Part shown: positions 1 through 8,932 of the stretch, piece after piece
How positions within the stretch are numbered: position 1 is the first letter of the stretch
Layout of the letters: each line of letters starts with the position of its first letter
Assembly (NCBI GenBank): GCA_011390565.1
Contig: JAABSC010000001.1
Location: 496,001 to 560,000, forward strand
Length of the DNA stretch: 64,000 nucleotides
Direction: 5' to 3'
Source of the DNA: Thioalkalivibrio paradoxus
GTDB taxonomy: Bacteria; Pseudomonadota; Gammaproteobacteria; Ectothiorhodospirales; Ectothiorhodospiraceae
Program-made: the position numbers and the translations under genes
The notes under the pieces: model-generated
The model's input: only the letters and a program-made list of their open reading frames with translations
What the model was told of the DNA's origin: nothing
The model's database searches: none

Positions 1-599
1 GCAAGTCGAGTCTCGCGCGCCGGCTCGCCGATCACCTCGGCGCCGAAGGCTTGTTCGAGTCGCCGGACGAAAACCCGTTCCTGGAGCGGTTCTACGCCGA
101 TCGCGCCAAACACGCGCTGGCCACCCAGTTGTATTTTCTGGTCCAGCGCGTGCGCCAATTGTCGCCCGCGGGTCAGTTGCGCCTGTTCGAAGGTACGCAC
201 GTCTGCGACTACCTGGTCGACAAGGATCCGCTGTTCGCCGAGTTGAACCTGTCGTCCGAGGAGCTGGACATCTACCGGGAAATGTTCCGGCACATGCGCG
301 TGCAGCTTCCGGCGCCGGATCTGGTCATTTACCTCCAGGCGCCGGTCGAAACCCTGCTGGAACGCATTCGGCGGCGTGGCAGGAGTTACGAGAAGCGTAT
401 CGATACCGCATATCTCGAACGCCTGAACTCGGCCTACACTGAGTATTTCTATCATTACGATGCTGCCGCATTGGTGATCGTCAACGCGACCGACATCGAT
501 TGGGTGAACAACGAACCCGATTTTCATCAGCTGGTCGATTTTCTGGACCAGGTGCACGGCGGCAGGCACTATTTCAATCCGCTGCCGCTCCATTTCTGA
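1..599 (+). CDS. Deoxynucleoside kinase family protein (5' truncated)
   Basis: The reading frame is open from base 3 and runs to a TGA at 597-599, so the gene starts before the window. The first visible residues read K-S-S-L-A-R-R-L, which looks like the end of a P-loop (GxxxxGKS). They are followed by SPDENPFLERFY, the ENPF/ERF substrate-site region typical of deoxyadenosine/deoxyguanosine kinases, and by a lid-like arginine run (LLERIRRRGRSYE). The family phosphorylates deoxynucleosides in the cytoplasm for nucleotide salvage. It sits 17 bp upstream of panB; in many gammaproteobacteria the order folK-kinase-panB-panC is kept, so folK probably lies just outside. The exact nucleoside preference cannot be read from sequence. 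Confidence 0.85.
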   Translation, partial: KSSLARRLADHLGAEGLFESPDENPFLERFYADRAKHALATQLYFLVQRVRQLSPAGQLRLFEGTHVCDYLVDKDPLFAELNLSSEELDIYREMFRHMRVQLPAPDLVIYLQAPVETLLERIRRRGRSYEKRIDTAYLERLNSAYTEYFYHYDAAALVIVNATDIDWVNNEPDFHQLVDFLDQVHGGRHYFNPLPLHF

Positions 600-616
600 G
601 CGGTCATGGAGGACCG

Positions 617-1408
617 ATGCGCACGACCATCCGCACCCTCGAGAAGCTCAAGCGCGAACGGCGTCCCATTACCTGTCTGACCGCCTACGACGCCGGATTC
701 GCCCGGCTCCTCGATCGGTCCGACATCGATGTGATTCTGGTCGGGGACTCACTGGGCATGGTGATCCAGGGGCACGACACCACGCTGCCCGTGACCCTCC
801 AGCACATGCTGTACCACCTCGAAGCCGTGGCTCGCGGTTCCGAGCGCGCCATGCTGATGGCTGACCTTCCTTTTCTGGGTGACCGTGACGTGGCGACGGC
901 GCTGGAACAGGGCGGGGCGCTGATGCGAGCCGGAGCGCAGATGGTCAAGGTGGAATGCAATGGCGTTCACGTCGAACTCGTGCGGCGCATGGTGACGGCG
1001 GGTATCCCGGTATGCGCTCATCTGGGCCTGACCCCGCAGGCTGTGCACCGTTTCGGTGGATACCGGGTCCAGGGGCGCGAAACGGGCGCTGCCGATCGGA
1101 TGCAGCAGGAGGCGCTGGAACTCGAGCAGGCGGGAGCGCAATGCCTGCTGCTCGAAGGGGTACCGGAGGCATTGGCCGCGCGCATCGCCGAGGCCGCGCG
1201 CGCGCCGGTGATCGGCATCGGGGCGAGTCCCGAGTGCGATGGGCAGGTCCTGGTGTTGCAGGACGTCATCGGCCTGACACCCAGCCCCCCTCGATTTGCG
1301 CGGGACTTCATGGCCGATGCCGGTTCGCTCCAGGATGCTGTGGCCGCCTACGCCGAGGCGGTGCGCAGCCGCAGCTTCCCGGTTTCCGGCGTCCACACCT
1401 TCGGTTGA
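617..1408 (+). CDS. panB: 3-methyl-2-oxobutanoate hydroxymethyltransferase
   Basis: PanB adds a hydroxymethyl group from 5,10-methylene-tetrahydrofolate to alpha-ketoisovalerate to make ketopantoate, the first committed step of pantothenate synthesis in the cytoplasm. The 263-residue product matches the usual family length (264 in E. coli). Visible signatures are TAYDAGFARLLD, VGDSLGMVIQGHDTTLPVT and the C-terminal glycine-rich IGIGASPECDGQVLVLQD. The ATG at 617 is preceded by a good GGAGGA ribosome site at 608-613. Longer open frame upstream overlaps the kinase gene and has no family similarity, so it was not used. The gene is 10 bp ahead of panC, implying one transcript. Confidence 0.97.
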   Translation: MRTTIRTLEKLKRERRPITCLTAYDAGFARLLDRSDIDVILVGDSLGMVIQGHDTTLPVTLQHMLYHLEAVARGSERAMLMADLPFLGDRDVATALEQGGALMRAGAQMVKVECNGVHVELVRRMVTAGIPVCAHLGLTPQAVHRFGGYRVQGRETGAADRMQQEALELEQAGAQCLLLEGVPEALAARIAEAARAPVIGIGASPECDGQVLVLQDVIGLTPSPPRFARDFMADAGSLQDAVAAYAEAVRSRSFPVSGVHTFG

Positions 1409-1418
1409 GGGGCAGTTG

Positions 1419-2300
1419 ATGCGCATCGTTCGTGACCGGCGCCAGGTCGTGGCGTTGAGCCGTGAGTGGCGACGGCGGGATACCCAGACCCTCGTCCTCG
1501 TGCCGACCATGGGCAACCTTCACGAAGGTCACCTTGAACTGGTCCGCAGGGCCCGGGAGCGGGGCGATCGCGTGCTGGTCAGCATCTTCGTCAACCCGCT
1601 GCAGTTCGATCGTCCCGACGATCTCGCGGCCTATCCCCGTACTCTCGAGGCAGACGCGCAGAAATTGGCCGAGCTCGGCGTCGATGCGCTGTTCTGTCCG
1701 GATGCCGTTGAAATGTATCCGGAGGACGCCGCTTCAGGAGCGAGAGTGGTGATTCCGGGAATTTCCACCATTCTGGAAGGCGCGTCCCGCCCCGGGCATT
1801 TCGACGGTGTGGCCACGGTGGTCGCGAAGCTCTTCAACCTGGTTCAGCCCGATGCCGCCGTGTTCGGACAGAAGGACTATCAGCAGCTCAGATTGATCGA
1901 GGCCATGGTCGCCGCACTCGACTTTCCGGTGGTCATCGATTCCCTGCCCACCGTGCGCGCGGACGACGGCCTCGCGCTGAGTTCACGCAACAGCCGGCTG
2001 TCGCCCCAGGCGCGGGAGCGGGCTCCGGAACTCTATCGGAGCCTGTGCGATGTCGTCGCTGCCTGCAAACTGGAGCCCGACTCGTGGCCCGAGACCTTTT
2101 CGGAGCCGATGGCCGCCGCAGCCGATCGACTGGGTCAGGCCGGCTTCCACCTGGACTACCTCAGTATCCGGCGGGCCGATGACCTCGGAGAGCCGCAACC
2201 GGGCGACACCGATCTGGTACTTCTGGCCGCGGCATGGCTGGACGGGGTGAGGTTGATCGATAACCTGCGGTTTGGGTACGGTAGGTTTGCCGGTGGATGA
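1419..2300 (+). CDS. panC: Pantothenate synthetase (pantoate-beta-alanine ligase)
   Basis: PanC joins pantoate and beta-alanine with ATP hydrolysis to AMP, giving pantothenate. The 293-residue protein carries the nucleotidyl-transferase HIGH-type motif in PTMGNLHEGHLELV near residue 30, the pantoate-site segment GQKDYQQL, and a KMSK-like SSRNSRLSP motif. The start at 1419 (ATGCGCATCGTT) gives the standard N-terminus and follows panB by 10 bp. The ribosome site is poor, with only a GAGGGG stretch at 1407-1412, so translational coupling to panB is plausible. Its last codons overlap a likely promoter for panD. Confidence 0.97.
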   Translation: MRIVRDRRQVVALSREWRRRDTQTLVLVPTMGNLHEGHLELVRRARERGDRVLVSIFVNPLQFDRPDDLAAYPRTLEADAQKLAELGVDALFCPDAVEMYPEDAASGARVVIPGISTILEGASRPGHFDGVATVVAKLFNLVQPDAAVFGQKDYQQLRLIEAMVAALDFPVVIDSLPTVRADDGLALSSRNSRLSPQARERAPELYRSLCDVVAACKLEPDSWPETFSEPMAAAADRLGQAGFHLDYLSIRRADDLGEPQPGDTDLVLLAAAWLDGVRLIDNLRFGYGRFAGG

Positions 2301-2315
2301 CGATTCCCTCATAAT
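2287..2315 (+). promoter_or_regulatory. Predicted sigma-70 promoter for panD
   Basis: A -35-like TTGCCG at 2287-2292 is separated by exactly 17 bp from a CATAAT -10 box at 2310-2315 (5 of 6 matches to consensus). The -35 box lies inside the last codons of panC and the predicted transcript would start near 2322, ahead of the panD ATG at 2364. This suggests that panD can be expressed apart from panBC. It is a sequence match only. Confidence 0.5.
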
Positions 2316-2363
2316 GCACCGCACAATATTCTCGGATTGCGGGTGTTACCGGCTACAGATTCC

Positions 2364-2744
2364 ATGCTGATCACACTACTCAAAGGCAAGTTGCACAAGG
2401 CGCACGTGACGCATTGCGAGCTCGAATACGAGGGCTCTTGCGCCATCGATACCCAGTTGCTCAAGGCCGCTGGAATCCTGCCGTTCGAGCAGATCCAGAT
2501 CTACAATGTCGACAATGGCGAGCGCTTCGTGACCTACGCGATCGAGGCGGAGGCGGGTTCGGGCGTGATTTCGGTGAACGGCGCCGCCGCGCACAAGGCT
2601 GCCGTGGGGCACCGCGTGATCATCTGTGCCTATGCCCAGCTCGATGCCGCCGAAGCCCGTGGTTTCGCGCCCAGGCTCGTGTACCTCGACCGCGACAACC
2701 GCATCGCCCGGACCGGCGGACACATTCCGGTCCAGGCGGCCTGA
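2364..2744 (+). CDS. panD: Aspartate 1-decarboxylase proenzyme
   Basis: PanD decarboxylates L-aspartate to beta-alanine, the second substrate of PanC. It is a pyruvoyl enzyme made by self-cleavage of the proenzyme. The sequence shows the cleavage site EGSCAID with Gly24-Ser25, at the same position as in E. coli. Length is 126 residues, identical to the E. coli protein. An in-frame TTG nine codons upstream (2337) is open but would move the cleavage site out of register, so ATG 2364 was chosen. The gene ends 19 bp before the convergent end of ppc. Confidence 0.97.
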   Translation: MLITLLKGKLHKAHVTHCELEYEGSCAIDTQLLKAAGILPFEQIQIYNVDNGERFVTYAIEAEAGSGVISVNGAAAHKAAVGHRVIICAYAQLDAAEARGFAPRLVYLDRDNRIARTGGHIPVQAA

Positions 2745-2763
2745 CGGCCCGGCCTCTGTTTCT

Positions 2764-5601
2764 TCAGCCCGTATTGCGCATTCCGGCGGCGATCGCGTTG
2801 ATCGAGCGCACCAGCGGCGACATCCAGGGGTTTTCCTCGTCCGAGTCTTCCGACAAGCCGGCTTCCAGCGCCCGCGATTTTCGCAGCAGGTCGATCTGGA
2901 TGTGATTCAGCGGGTCCAGGTAGGGATCGCGGCGCTGCAGCGATAGCGCAAGCAGCGGGTTCTCGTCCATCAACGTGTGGATACGCGCCACCAACAGCAC
3001 TTCCCGCACGGTGCGCCGGTACTCGTCCTGAATCAGATTGAACACCCGGCGCGCCAGCTCCGAGTCGCTGCACAGGGTTGCGTATTCCGATGCCGTGCTC
3101 ATATCGGCCTTGGTCAGCGCCATCTGGCTGTTCGACAGCAGCGAGCGGAAGAAAGGCCATTCCCGGTACATCTGCTGAAGCATTTCCAGGCGTCCCGGAT
3201 CCTCTCCCCTCCACGCGGCGAGAGCACTGCCCATGCCATACCAGGCGGGCAGGGTGTGCCGGGATTGAGCCCAGCCGAAAACCCAGGGGATCGCGCGAAT
3301 CGAACTCTTGGAGCGGTCGCTCTTGCGCCGGTGCGAAGGGCGTGAGCCGATGTTCAGGAAACCGATCTCCTGCACGGGGGTGCTCTCGTAGAAGTAATCC
3401 AGGATGCCCGGCGTTCGGTCGATCAGCTTCCGATAGGCGTCTTCCCCGAGCGCCGCGAGTTCGGCCATGGTGGCCATGTGTCGGTCATCATCGCAATGCG
3501 GCGCACGGATCAGGCTGCAGCTTGCCAGGATCAGGCCGGTAGCGCCCATGCCGATTTCATACACGGCGGTTTCGACGTTGCTGTACTTGTACGACAGCAC
3601 CTCTCCCTGTTCGGTGAACTTGATGCGGCCCTGCACCGTTGCTGGGGGCTGCGCCAGAATCGATTCGTGCGTGGGGCCGCCTCCCCGTCCGACGGTTCCG
3701 CCGCGCCCATGAAAGAGCTGGCAGCGAACGCCGAACCGGTTGGTGATCTCGACGATCTTCTTCTGTGCCTGGTACAGGTTCCAGCTCGAGGCGAGAATGC
3801 CGCCGTCCTTGCAGGAATCGGAGTAGCCGAGCATCACCTCCTGGATGTTGCCTGCGGCGGCGAGCATGCGCGCATAGGTGGCATGACCCAACAGCCCTTC
3901 GAGCACTTCCTCGACATGCAGGAGATCCTCGATGGTCTCGAACAGGGGGGCGATGCGCAGGTGGCAAAAGGGCCGGTCTTCCGCAACCCCGGCGAGACCG
4001 GTCAGGCGCCCCAGCAGCAGCACTTCGAGTACATGCGAAGCGGCGTGGGTCATCGAGATCACGTAGGTGCCGATCCCCTCGGGGCCGACCTCGCCCCGCA
4101 TCTGCCGGATGACGTCGAAAACCTCGAGCGTTTCCCGCGCCTCGGCATCCAGGGCATCGCGGTCGATCGGAGGCAGCTCGGGTTGATCGATCAACTCCCC
4201 GAGCAGCCGCAGGCGCCCCGCCTCGTCCAGTTCGGAGTAGTCGTGAGCAAGACCGGTCTGCGCAAGAACCGCGGTCACCGTGGCGGTGTGTACCGTCGAT
4301 TCCTGGCGCACATCCAGATGGTGAAGATTGAACCCGCAGGTCTCGACCAGCCGGATCAGGTCGGTGAGTTCACCCTCTGCGACGTTGCGCTCGCCATGGC
4401 TCACCAGCGAATCGCGGATCGTCTGCAGATCCCTCAGAAAGGCGTCGGCCCCGCTGTAGGCGGATGCAGTCGGGAGAATCGCGGACTCGCCTGCGAGACG
4501 ACGCTCCACGGTGCCCAGGGTCTCCCGCAGCCGGTACGCCATGATCTTCAGCTTGCGCCTGTACGGCTCGGTTTCGTAGCGGTCCATGAAGCCCTGGAAC
4601 ACGGCTGGCGCGATGCTGTTGTCGGCCTCCAGGCTTTCGCGGAATTCCTCCGACACCGCGCAGATCAGCGAGGAATGGGTAAGCACGTTGCGCAGATGGC
4701 CGACCCTTCGCAGGTATTCCCGCAGGACCTGCTGCATCGCCAGACGGCAGGCGAGTGCTGTGACCTCCGGGGTCACATTGGGATTCCCGTCCCGGTCGCC
4801 GCCGATCCAGGAGCCCAGGCGCAGGAAGGCCGGGATGCGGATCGGGAGCGTGCCATCAGGCTTGGTTCCATAGGTTCGGCGCACGGCCTTTTCCAGGAAC
4901 CGGTACGCAAGCGGTATGGCCTCGAACAGGCTTTCCTCGAAGTAGAACAGGCCGTATTTGATTTCGTCGCGCACCTGCGGCTTCTTTACGCGCACCTCAT
5001 TGGTACGCCACAGGATCTGGATTTCGGTTTCCAGTTCGGCGATGAGCTGCTTGCGTTCGGCTGACCCGAGCCTGGGTTGATTCAGGCGATCCGCGGTCTG
5101 GAATACCCGCCGCTGGTTCTGCATCGTGGTGCGCCGACGGGCTTCGGTGGGGTGGGCCGTGAACACGGGCATGTAACTCAGTTCGGAGAGCAGACTCTCC
5201 AGGTCCGTCGCAGACACACCCTCGCGATGCAGTTGGCGCAATGTGCGGTCGAAGGAACCGGTCCAGAGGGGCTCGTCGCTGCTGACCTGGGCCCTGCGCC
5301 AACGGTAGAAGAGGTCTTCCTCGGCGATGTTGACCAGGCTGAAATAGATGCTGAACGCTCGGATGATGCGCTCGGTCATCTCCGGATCCTGGTGCACGAT
5401 GCAGCGCATCATGCGCTCGCGCAGCCGCGGATCCTCGCGCTTGCGCAGGGAAAGGAAGCCCTTGCGCAAGGTTTCAATCGCATCGAAGACGACTTCTCCC
5501 TCCAGCCGTCGGATCACATGGCCCAGCAATTCGCCGAATAGCCGCACACGAGCACGAAGCTCCTTGTCCTTGGGCAAAAAACGATCGTCGGCTGAGTTCA
5601 T
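2764..5601 (-). CDS. ppc: Phosphoenolpyruvate carboxylase
   Basis: This enzyme carboxylates phosphoenolpyruvate with bicarbonate to oxaloacetate, refilling the TCA cycle. The product is 945 residues, somewhat longer than the 883 of E. coli. Diagnostic motifs are VFTAHPTEARRRT with catalytic His150, GSWIGGDRDGNPNVT near residue 265, the FHGRGGTVGRGGGP active-site loop, and the C-terminal NTG that binds allosteric ligands in the family. The ATG at 5599-5601 lies only 18 bp from the T-run of a terminator-like hairpin in its presumed leader, which may matter for regulation. It lies downstream of glgA on the same strand and is convergent with panD. Confidence 0.97.
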   Translation of the reverse strand: MNSADDRFLPKDKELRARVRLFGELLGHVIRRLEGEVVFDAIETLRKGFLSLRKREDPRLRERMMRCIVHQDPEMTERIIRAFSIYFSLVNIAEEDLFYRWRRAQVSSDEPLWTGSFDRTLRQLHREGVSATDLESLLSELSYMPVFTAHPTEARRRTTMQNQRRVFQTADRLNQPRLGSAERKQLIAELETEIQILWRTNEVRVKKPQVRDEIKYGLFYFEESLFEAIPLAYRFLEKAVRRTYGTKPDGTLPIRIPAFLRLGSWIGGDRDGNPNVTPEVTALACRLAMQQVLREYLRRVGHLRNVLTHSSLICAVSEEFRESLEADNSIAPAVFQGFMDRYETEPYRRKLKIMAYRLRETLGTVERRLAGESAILPTASAYSGADAFLRDLQTIRDSLVSHGERNVAEGELTDLIRLVETCGFNLHHLDVRQESTVHTATVTAVLAQTGLAHDYSELDEAGRLRLLGELIDQPELPPIDRDALDAEARETLEVFDVIRQMRGEVGPEGIGTYVISMTHAASHVLEVLLLGRLTGLAGVAEDRPFCHLRIAPLFETIEDLLHVEEVLEGLLGHATYARMLAAAGNIQEVMLGYSDSCKDGGILASSWNLYQAQKKIVEITNRFGVRCQLFHGRGGTVGRGGGPTHESILAQPPATVQGRIKFTEQGEVLSYKYSNVETAVYEIGMGATGLILASCSLIRAPHCDDDRHMATMAELAALGEDAYRKLIDRTPGILDYFYESTPVQEIGFLNIGSRPSHRRKSDRSKSSIRAIPWVFGWAQSRHTLPAWYGMGSALAAWRGEDPGRLEMLQQMYREWPFFRSLLSNSQMALTKADMSTASEYATLCSDSELARRVFNLIQDEYRRTVREVLLVARIHTLMDENPLLALSLQRRDPYLDPLNHIQIDLLRKSRALEAGLSEDSDEENPWMSPLVRSINAIAAGMRNTG

Positions 5602-5618
5602 GATCTAGAATTTTCCAG

Positions 5619-5646
5619 CAAAAAGTGTGCCGACCAGAAGGTCGGC
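5619..5646 (-). terminator. Terminator-like hairpin between glgA and ppc
   Basis: Read on the minus strand, a perfect 7-bp stem GCCGACC/GGTCGGC (5629-5635 with 5640-5646) closes a TTCT loop, and a run of five T (5620-5624) follows four bases later. It can end transcripts of glgA. A TATACT box on the same strand at 5673-5678 could start a ppc transcript upstream of the hairpin, in which case it would act as a leader attenuator. Which of these applies cannot be told from sequence. Confidence 0.5.
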
Positions 5647-5715
5647 TTCGCCGCCTGTTCATGTGAGCGACCAGTATACGCGAGCCACCCCGGTCGCTGG
5701 GCGAAGGACTCGGCC

Positions 5716-7170
5716 TCAGGTCCGGGTGGAGGCGCGCAGTTCGCGATAGAAGTCCAGATAGGCGGCCGAGCTGCGACTCCAGCCGAAGTCACGTCGCATT
5801 CCGTTGCGCATGATCTGATGCCACTGTTTCTGCCCCGGCTCCTCGAACAGCAGCAACGCACGTTCGATCGCGCCAGCCAGGGCGGCGGAGTGGGCGGGCA
5901 GGAAGCAGAAGCCGGTCGCTGTACCGTCGGCCAGGGTTGCCGCGTTGGTGTCGATGACGGTGTCCGCCAGCCCCCCGGTCGCGTGTACGATGGGTGGCGT
6001 ACCGTAGCGCAGGCTGTACATCTGGTTCAGCCCGCACGGCTCGAAGCGCGACGGCATCAGGAATGCGTCCGCGCCCGCCTCGACGCGATGCGCGAGCCCC
6101 TCGTTGTAGGTGATCATCACGCCACACGTCTCCGGATACGCCCGGGCGAGGTCGCGCGCCGCCTGCTCGAATTCACGCGCGCCGCTGCCGACCAGCGCCA
6201 ACTGCATCCTTCCCGAGGCCAGCAGGGGCGCGCAGGCTTCGAGGAGCAGGTCGATCCCCTTCTGCGGCACCATGCGTCCGACGTGACCGAGCAGGGGCAC
6301 ATGGGGGCGCACGGGCAGACCGAGTTCCTGTTGCAGCGCCTCTTTGTTGAGCGCCTTTCCGGAAAGGTTCTCCGCGCTGTAATGGGCGGCCAGGTAACCA
6401 TCCCTTTCCGGATTCCATTCGTGGTAATCGACCCCGTTGAGGATGCCGTACAGATCGGCCGCGCGGGCCCGGAGTACCCCGTCGAGACCCATTCCCGATT
6501 CCGGAGTCTGGATCTCCTGAGCATACGTGGGAGACACGGTGGTGATCCGGTCCGAGAACATCAGGCCACCCTTCATGAACGAGAGGTGACCGTGAAATTC
6601 CAGTGCCTCCATGTGCCAGACGTCCGGGGGTAACTCGAGCGTGTGCCGGACGGGCCCGGGGAACAGACCCTGGTAGGCCAGGTTGTGGATGGTGAAAAGG
6701 GTTGGTGGCCGGCGCGGGTGGTCGCGCAGAAACACCGGCACCAGCCCGGTCTGCCAGTCGTTCAGATGCAGGATCTCTGGAGCCCAGTCGATTTGCGCCT
6801 GGTTCACGGCCATGGCCGCGACGGCTTGCGAGAAGGCTGCGAATCGATGCGCATTGTCCGGCCAGTCGCTGCCGTCCGTGGCGCGGTAGGGGTCGCCGTC
6901 ACGATGGAAATACACCGGCCAGTCGACGAGGTATACGATGACGCTGGTGCCCGGCAGGTTTCCCTGGATCAGACTCCAGGGTGCCGTATCCGGTCCCGGC
7001 AGGCGCGTCGCCCCAGCCAGCCGGCTGATGGCTCGCGGGTAGGCGGGGAGTACCAGGCGGATATCCTGGCGGCGCCGTTTCAGTGCGGCCGGCAGGCTGG
7101 CGCTCACGTCGCCGAGTCCCCCGGTCTTCATCAGCGGGAAAGCTTCACTGCTCGCAAACAGAATGCGCAT
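5716..7170 (-). CDS. glgA: Glycogen (starch) synthase, ADP-glucose type
   Basis: GlgA transfers glucose from ADP-glucose to the non-reducing end of alpha-1,4-glucan (GT5 family). With the start MRILFASSEAFPL at 7168-7170 the protein has 484 residues, close to the usual 477-490. It has the ADP-glucose-binding KTGGLGDV motif (Lys15), the NPERDGYL region, VGRMVPQKGIDLLLEA, and the C-terminal acceptor-side motif PSRFEPCGLNQMYSLRYGT. An open extension to 7329 runs into the pgi coding sequence and has no family match. It is divergent from pgi, another glucose-phosphate enzyme. Other glg genes are not in the window. Confidence 0.95.
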   Translation of the reverse strand: MRILFASSEAFPLMKTGGLGDVSASLPAALKRRRQDIRLVLPAYPRAISRLAGATRLPGPDTAPWSLIQGNLPGTSVIVYLVDWPVYFHRDGDPYRATDGSDWPDNAHRFAAFSQAVAAMAVNQAQIDWAPEILHLNDWQTGLVPVFLRDHPRRPPTLFTIHNLAYQGLFPGPVRHTLELPPDVWHMEALEFHGHLSFMKGGLMFSDRITTVSPTYAQEIQTPESGMGLDGVLRARAADLYGILNGVDYHEWNPERDGYLAAHYSAENLSGKALNKEALQQELGLPVRPHVPLLGHVGRMVPQKGIDLLLEACAPLLASGRMQLALVGSGAREFEQAARDLARAYPETCGVMITYNEGLAHRVEAGADAFLMPSRFEPCGLNQMYSLRYGTPPIVHATGGLADTVIDTNAATLADGTATGFCFLPAHSAALAGAIERALLLFEEPGQKQWHQIMRNGMRRDFGWSRSSAAYLDFYRELRASTRT

Positions 7171-7214
7171 GCTGGGGCTCCGGGTACGCGTTGTCTGGCC
7201 GCGACCGCCAAGGT

Positions 7215-7241
7215 AGTTTAAAGAGTTTAACCGGTTTACGG
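7215..7241. repeat. Three tandem 9-mers in the glgA/pgi divergent spacer
   Basis: The spacer between the divergent glgA and pgi genes holds three head-to-tail nonamers, AGTTTAAAG, AGTTTAACC and GGTTTACGG (7215-7223, 7224-7232, 7233-7241), followed directly by the short palindrome GGTTGCCAACC (7240-7250). The block is A+T-rich compared with its surroundings. It could be a regulator site shared by both genes or a promoter element for one; no known operator was recognised. Confidence 0.45.
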
Positions 7242-7261
7242 TTGCCAACCGAGGAGTCACC

Positions 7262-8929
7262 GTGACGCAGTCCCTCCCCACCTTGCACTCGCCGAACCTG
7301 ACGGCAGCTCTTGCGCGTCTGCAGTCCACCTCCCTGCGTGACCTGCTGGAGAGCGACCCGAAACGGGTCGAACGTGACGTCGTCGAAGTCGCCGGGCTAC
7401 GCCTGGACTGGACCCGGCAGCGTCTCGATGCCGAGGCCTGGAATGCGCTTTACGCGCTGGCGGAAGAAGCCGGCATATCGTCGGCTCTGGAGCGTCAGCG
7501 CGCCGGCGAGCACGTGAACACGACGGAGGATCGTGCCGCGCTGCACATGGCCCTGCGTCTGCCGCGGGGTGCCCGATGCGTGATCGACGGGCACGATGTG
7601 GTCGAGGATGTGCACGAGGTTCTCGACGCCATGGCGGAGTTGGTGGAGCGTGTTCGCACGGGGCTGCACACGGGATACACGGGCCGCGCCATCCGCAGCG
7701 TCGTGAACATTGGAATCGGAGGATCCGACCTCGGGCCGCGAATGGTCTGTCAGGCATTGCAGCCCATGGCCCCGGAAGTCGTCGATGGCCGTCCGCTCGA
7801 GATGCATTTCGTGTCCAACGTGGATGGCGCGGCGCTGGACGCGGTGCTGCGCGCGGTCGATCCCGAAACCACGCTGTTCATCGTCGCCTCGAAGACCTTC
7901 GGAACACAGGAAACGCTGACCAACGCCCGCTCCGCGCGCACCTGGCTGCTCAACCATGCGGGTGGTGAGCCAGAGGCGGTGGCACGGCATTTCGTCGCCG
8001 TCTCCACCCACGCGGGCAGGGTGGCCGAGTTCGGGATCGACACCCGCAACATGTTCGGTTTCTGGGACTGGGTGGGTGGGCGCTACTCGGTGTGGTCCGC
8101 GATCGGTCTGCCGATCGCCCTGTTTCTGGGCATGGACGGCTTCCGGGCGTTTCTGGCGGGTGCCCATGCGATGGACCGGCATGTGCTGGAGACCTCGGAG
8201 CGCGGGAATGCCGCGCTCCGGATGGCGCTCGTCGATATCTGGAACCACAACCTACTGGGGGCCTGCGCTCGGGTCGTTCTGCCCTACGATGAACGGCTCA
8301 AGCTGCTGCCGTCCTACCTTCAGCAGGCCGAGATGGAAAGCCTGGGCAAGGGCGTCCGGCACGATGGCACGCCGGTGGCCGAGCAGACCGGACCCCTGGT
8401 GTGGGGCGCCGTGGGTACCGATGGCCAGCACGCGTTTTACCAGCTGCTGCACCAGGGGACGCGCTGGGAGCCCACCGAATTCATCGGCGTTGCGCATGCC
8501 GAGCATGCCTTGCCCGAGCACCACCCGATTCTGCTGGCCAATCTCGTGGCGCAGGCGGAAGCACTGGCTTTGGGCAAGACCGCGGACGAGGCCGCGCGCG
8601 AGATGGCGGCCGAGGGACTTCCTCCGGACGTGATCGAACGGTTGGCGCCACACCGCAGTTTCCCGGGAAACCGGCCCAGTACCCTGATCCTGCTGGAGCG
8701 CCTGGATCCGGCGGCGCTGGGGGCGTTGGTCGCCCTGTACGAACACAAGATCTACGTGCTCGCCACGCTCTGGGGAATCAACGCCTTCGATCAGTGGGGC
8801 GTGGAACTGGGCAAGCAGCTCGCCGGTCGGGTTCTGGAGGATTTCGCGAACTCCGCCGCAGGGCATCCTCACGATCCGGCCACCACCGCCACCCTGGCGT
8901 GGTTGCGTCCGCGGCTGACAGGGGGCTGA
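7262..8929 (+). CDS. pgi: Glucose-6-phosphate isomerase
   Basis: This enzyme interconverts glucose-6-phosphate and fructose-6-phosphate in glycolysis and gluconeogenesis. The 555-residue protein is a full-length gamma/beta-type PGI. It shows the signature GGRYSVWSAIGLP, the segment KLLPSYLQQAEMESLGKG, and the C-terminal signature LWGINAFDQWGVELGK with the catalytic lysine. Translation starts at a GTG (7262) preceded by GAGGAG at 7251-7256. It is 3 bp ahead of a DUF938 methyltransferase gene, so the two are probably cotranscribed. Its divergent neighbour glgA uses the same hexose-phosphate pool. Confidence 0.97.
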   Translation: MTQSLPTLHSPNLTAALARLQSTSLRDLLESDPKRVERDVVEVAGLRLDWTRQRLDAEAWNALYALAEEAGISSALERQRAGEHVNTTEDRAALHMALRLPRGARCVIDGHDVVEDVHEVLDAMAELVERVRTGLHTGYTGRAIRSVVNIGIGGSDLGPRMVCQALQPMAPEVVDGRPLEMHFVSNVDGAALDAVLRAVDPETTLFIVASKTFGTQETLTNARSARTWLLNHAGGEPEAVARHFVAVSTHAGRVAEFGIDTRNMFGFWDWVGGRYSVWSAIGLPIALFLGMDGFRAFLAGAHAMDRHVLETSERGNAALRMALVDIWNHNLLGACARVVLPYDERLKLLPSYLQQAEMESLGKGVRHDGTPVAEQTGPLVWGAVGTDGQHAFYQLLHQGTRWEPTEFIGVAHAEHALPEHHPILLANLVAQAEALALGKTADEAAREMAAEGLPPDVIERLAPHRSFPGNRPSTLILLERLDPAALGALVALYEHKIYVLATLWGINAFDQWGVELGKQLAGRVLEDFANSAAGHPHDPATTATLAWLRPRLTGG

Positions 8930-8932
8930 AAC

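Noticed and set aside
3478..5064. Open frame of 528 codons antisense to ppc
   Set aside because: The composition is typical of a GC-rich shadow frame and no domain is seen; ppc on the other strand has all its catalytic motifs.
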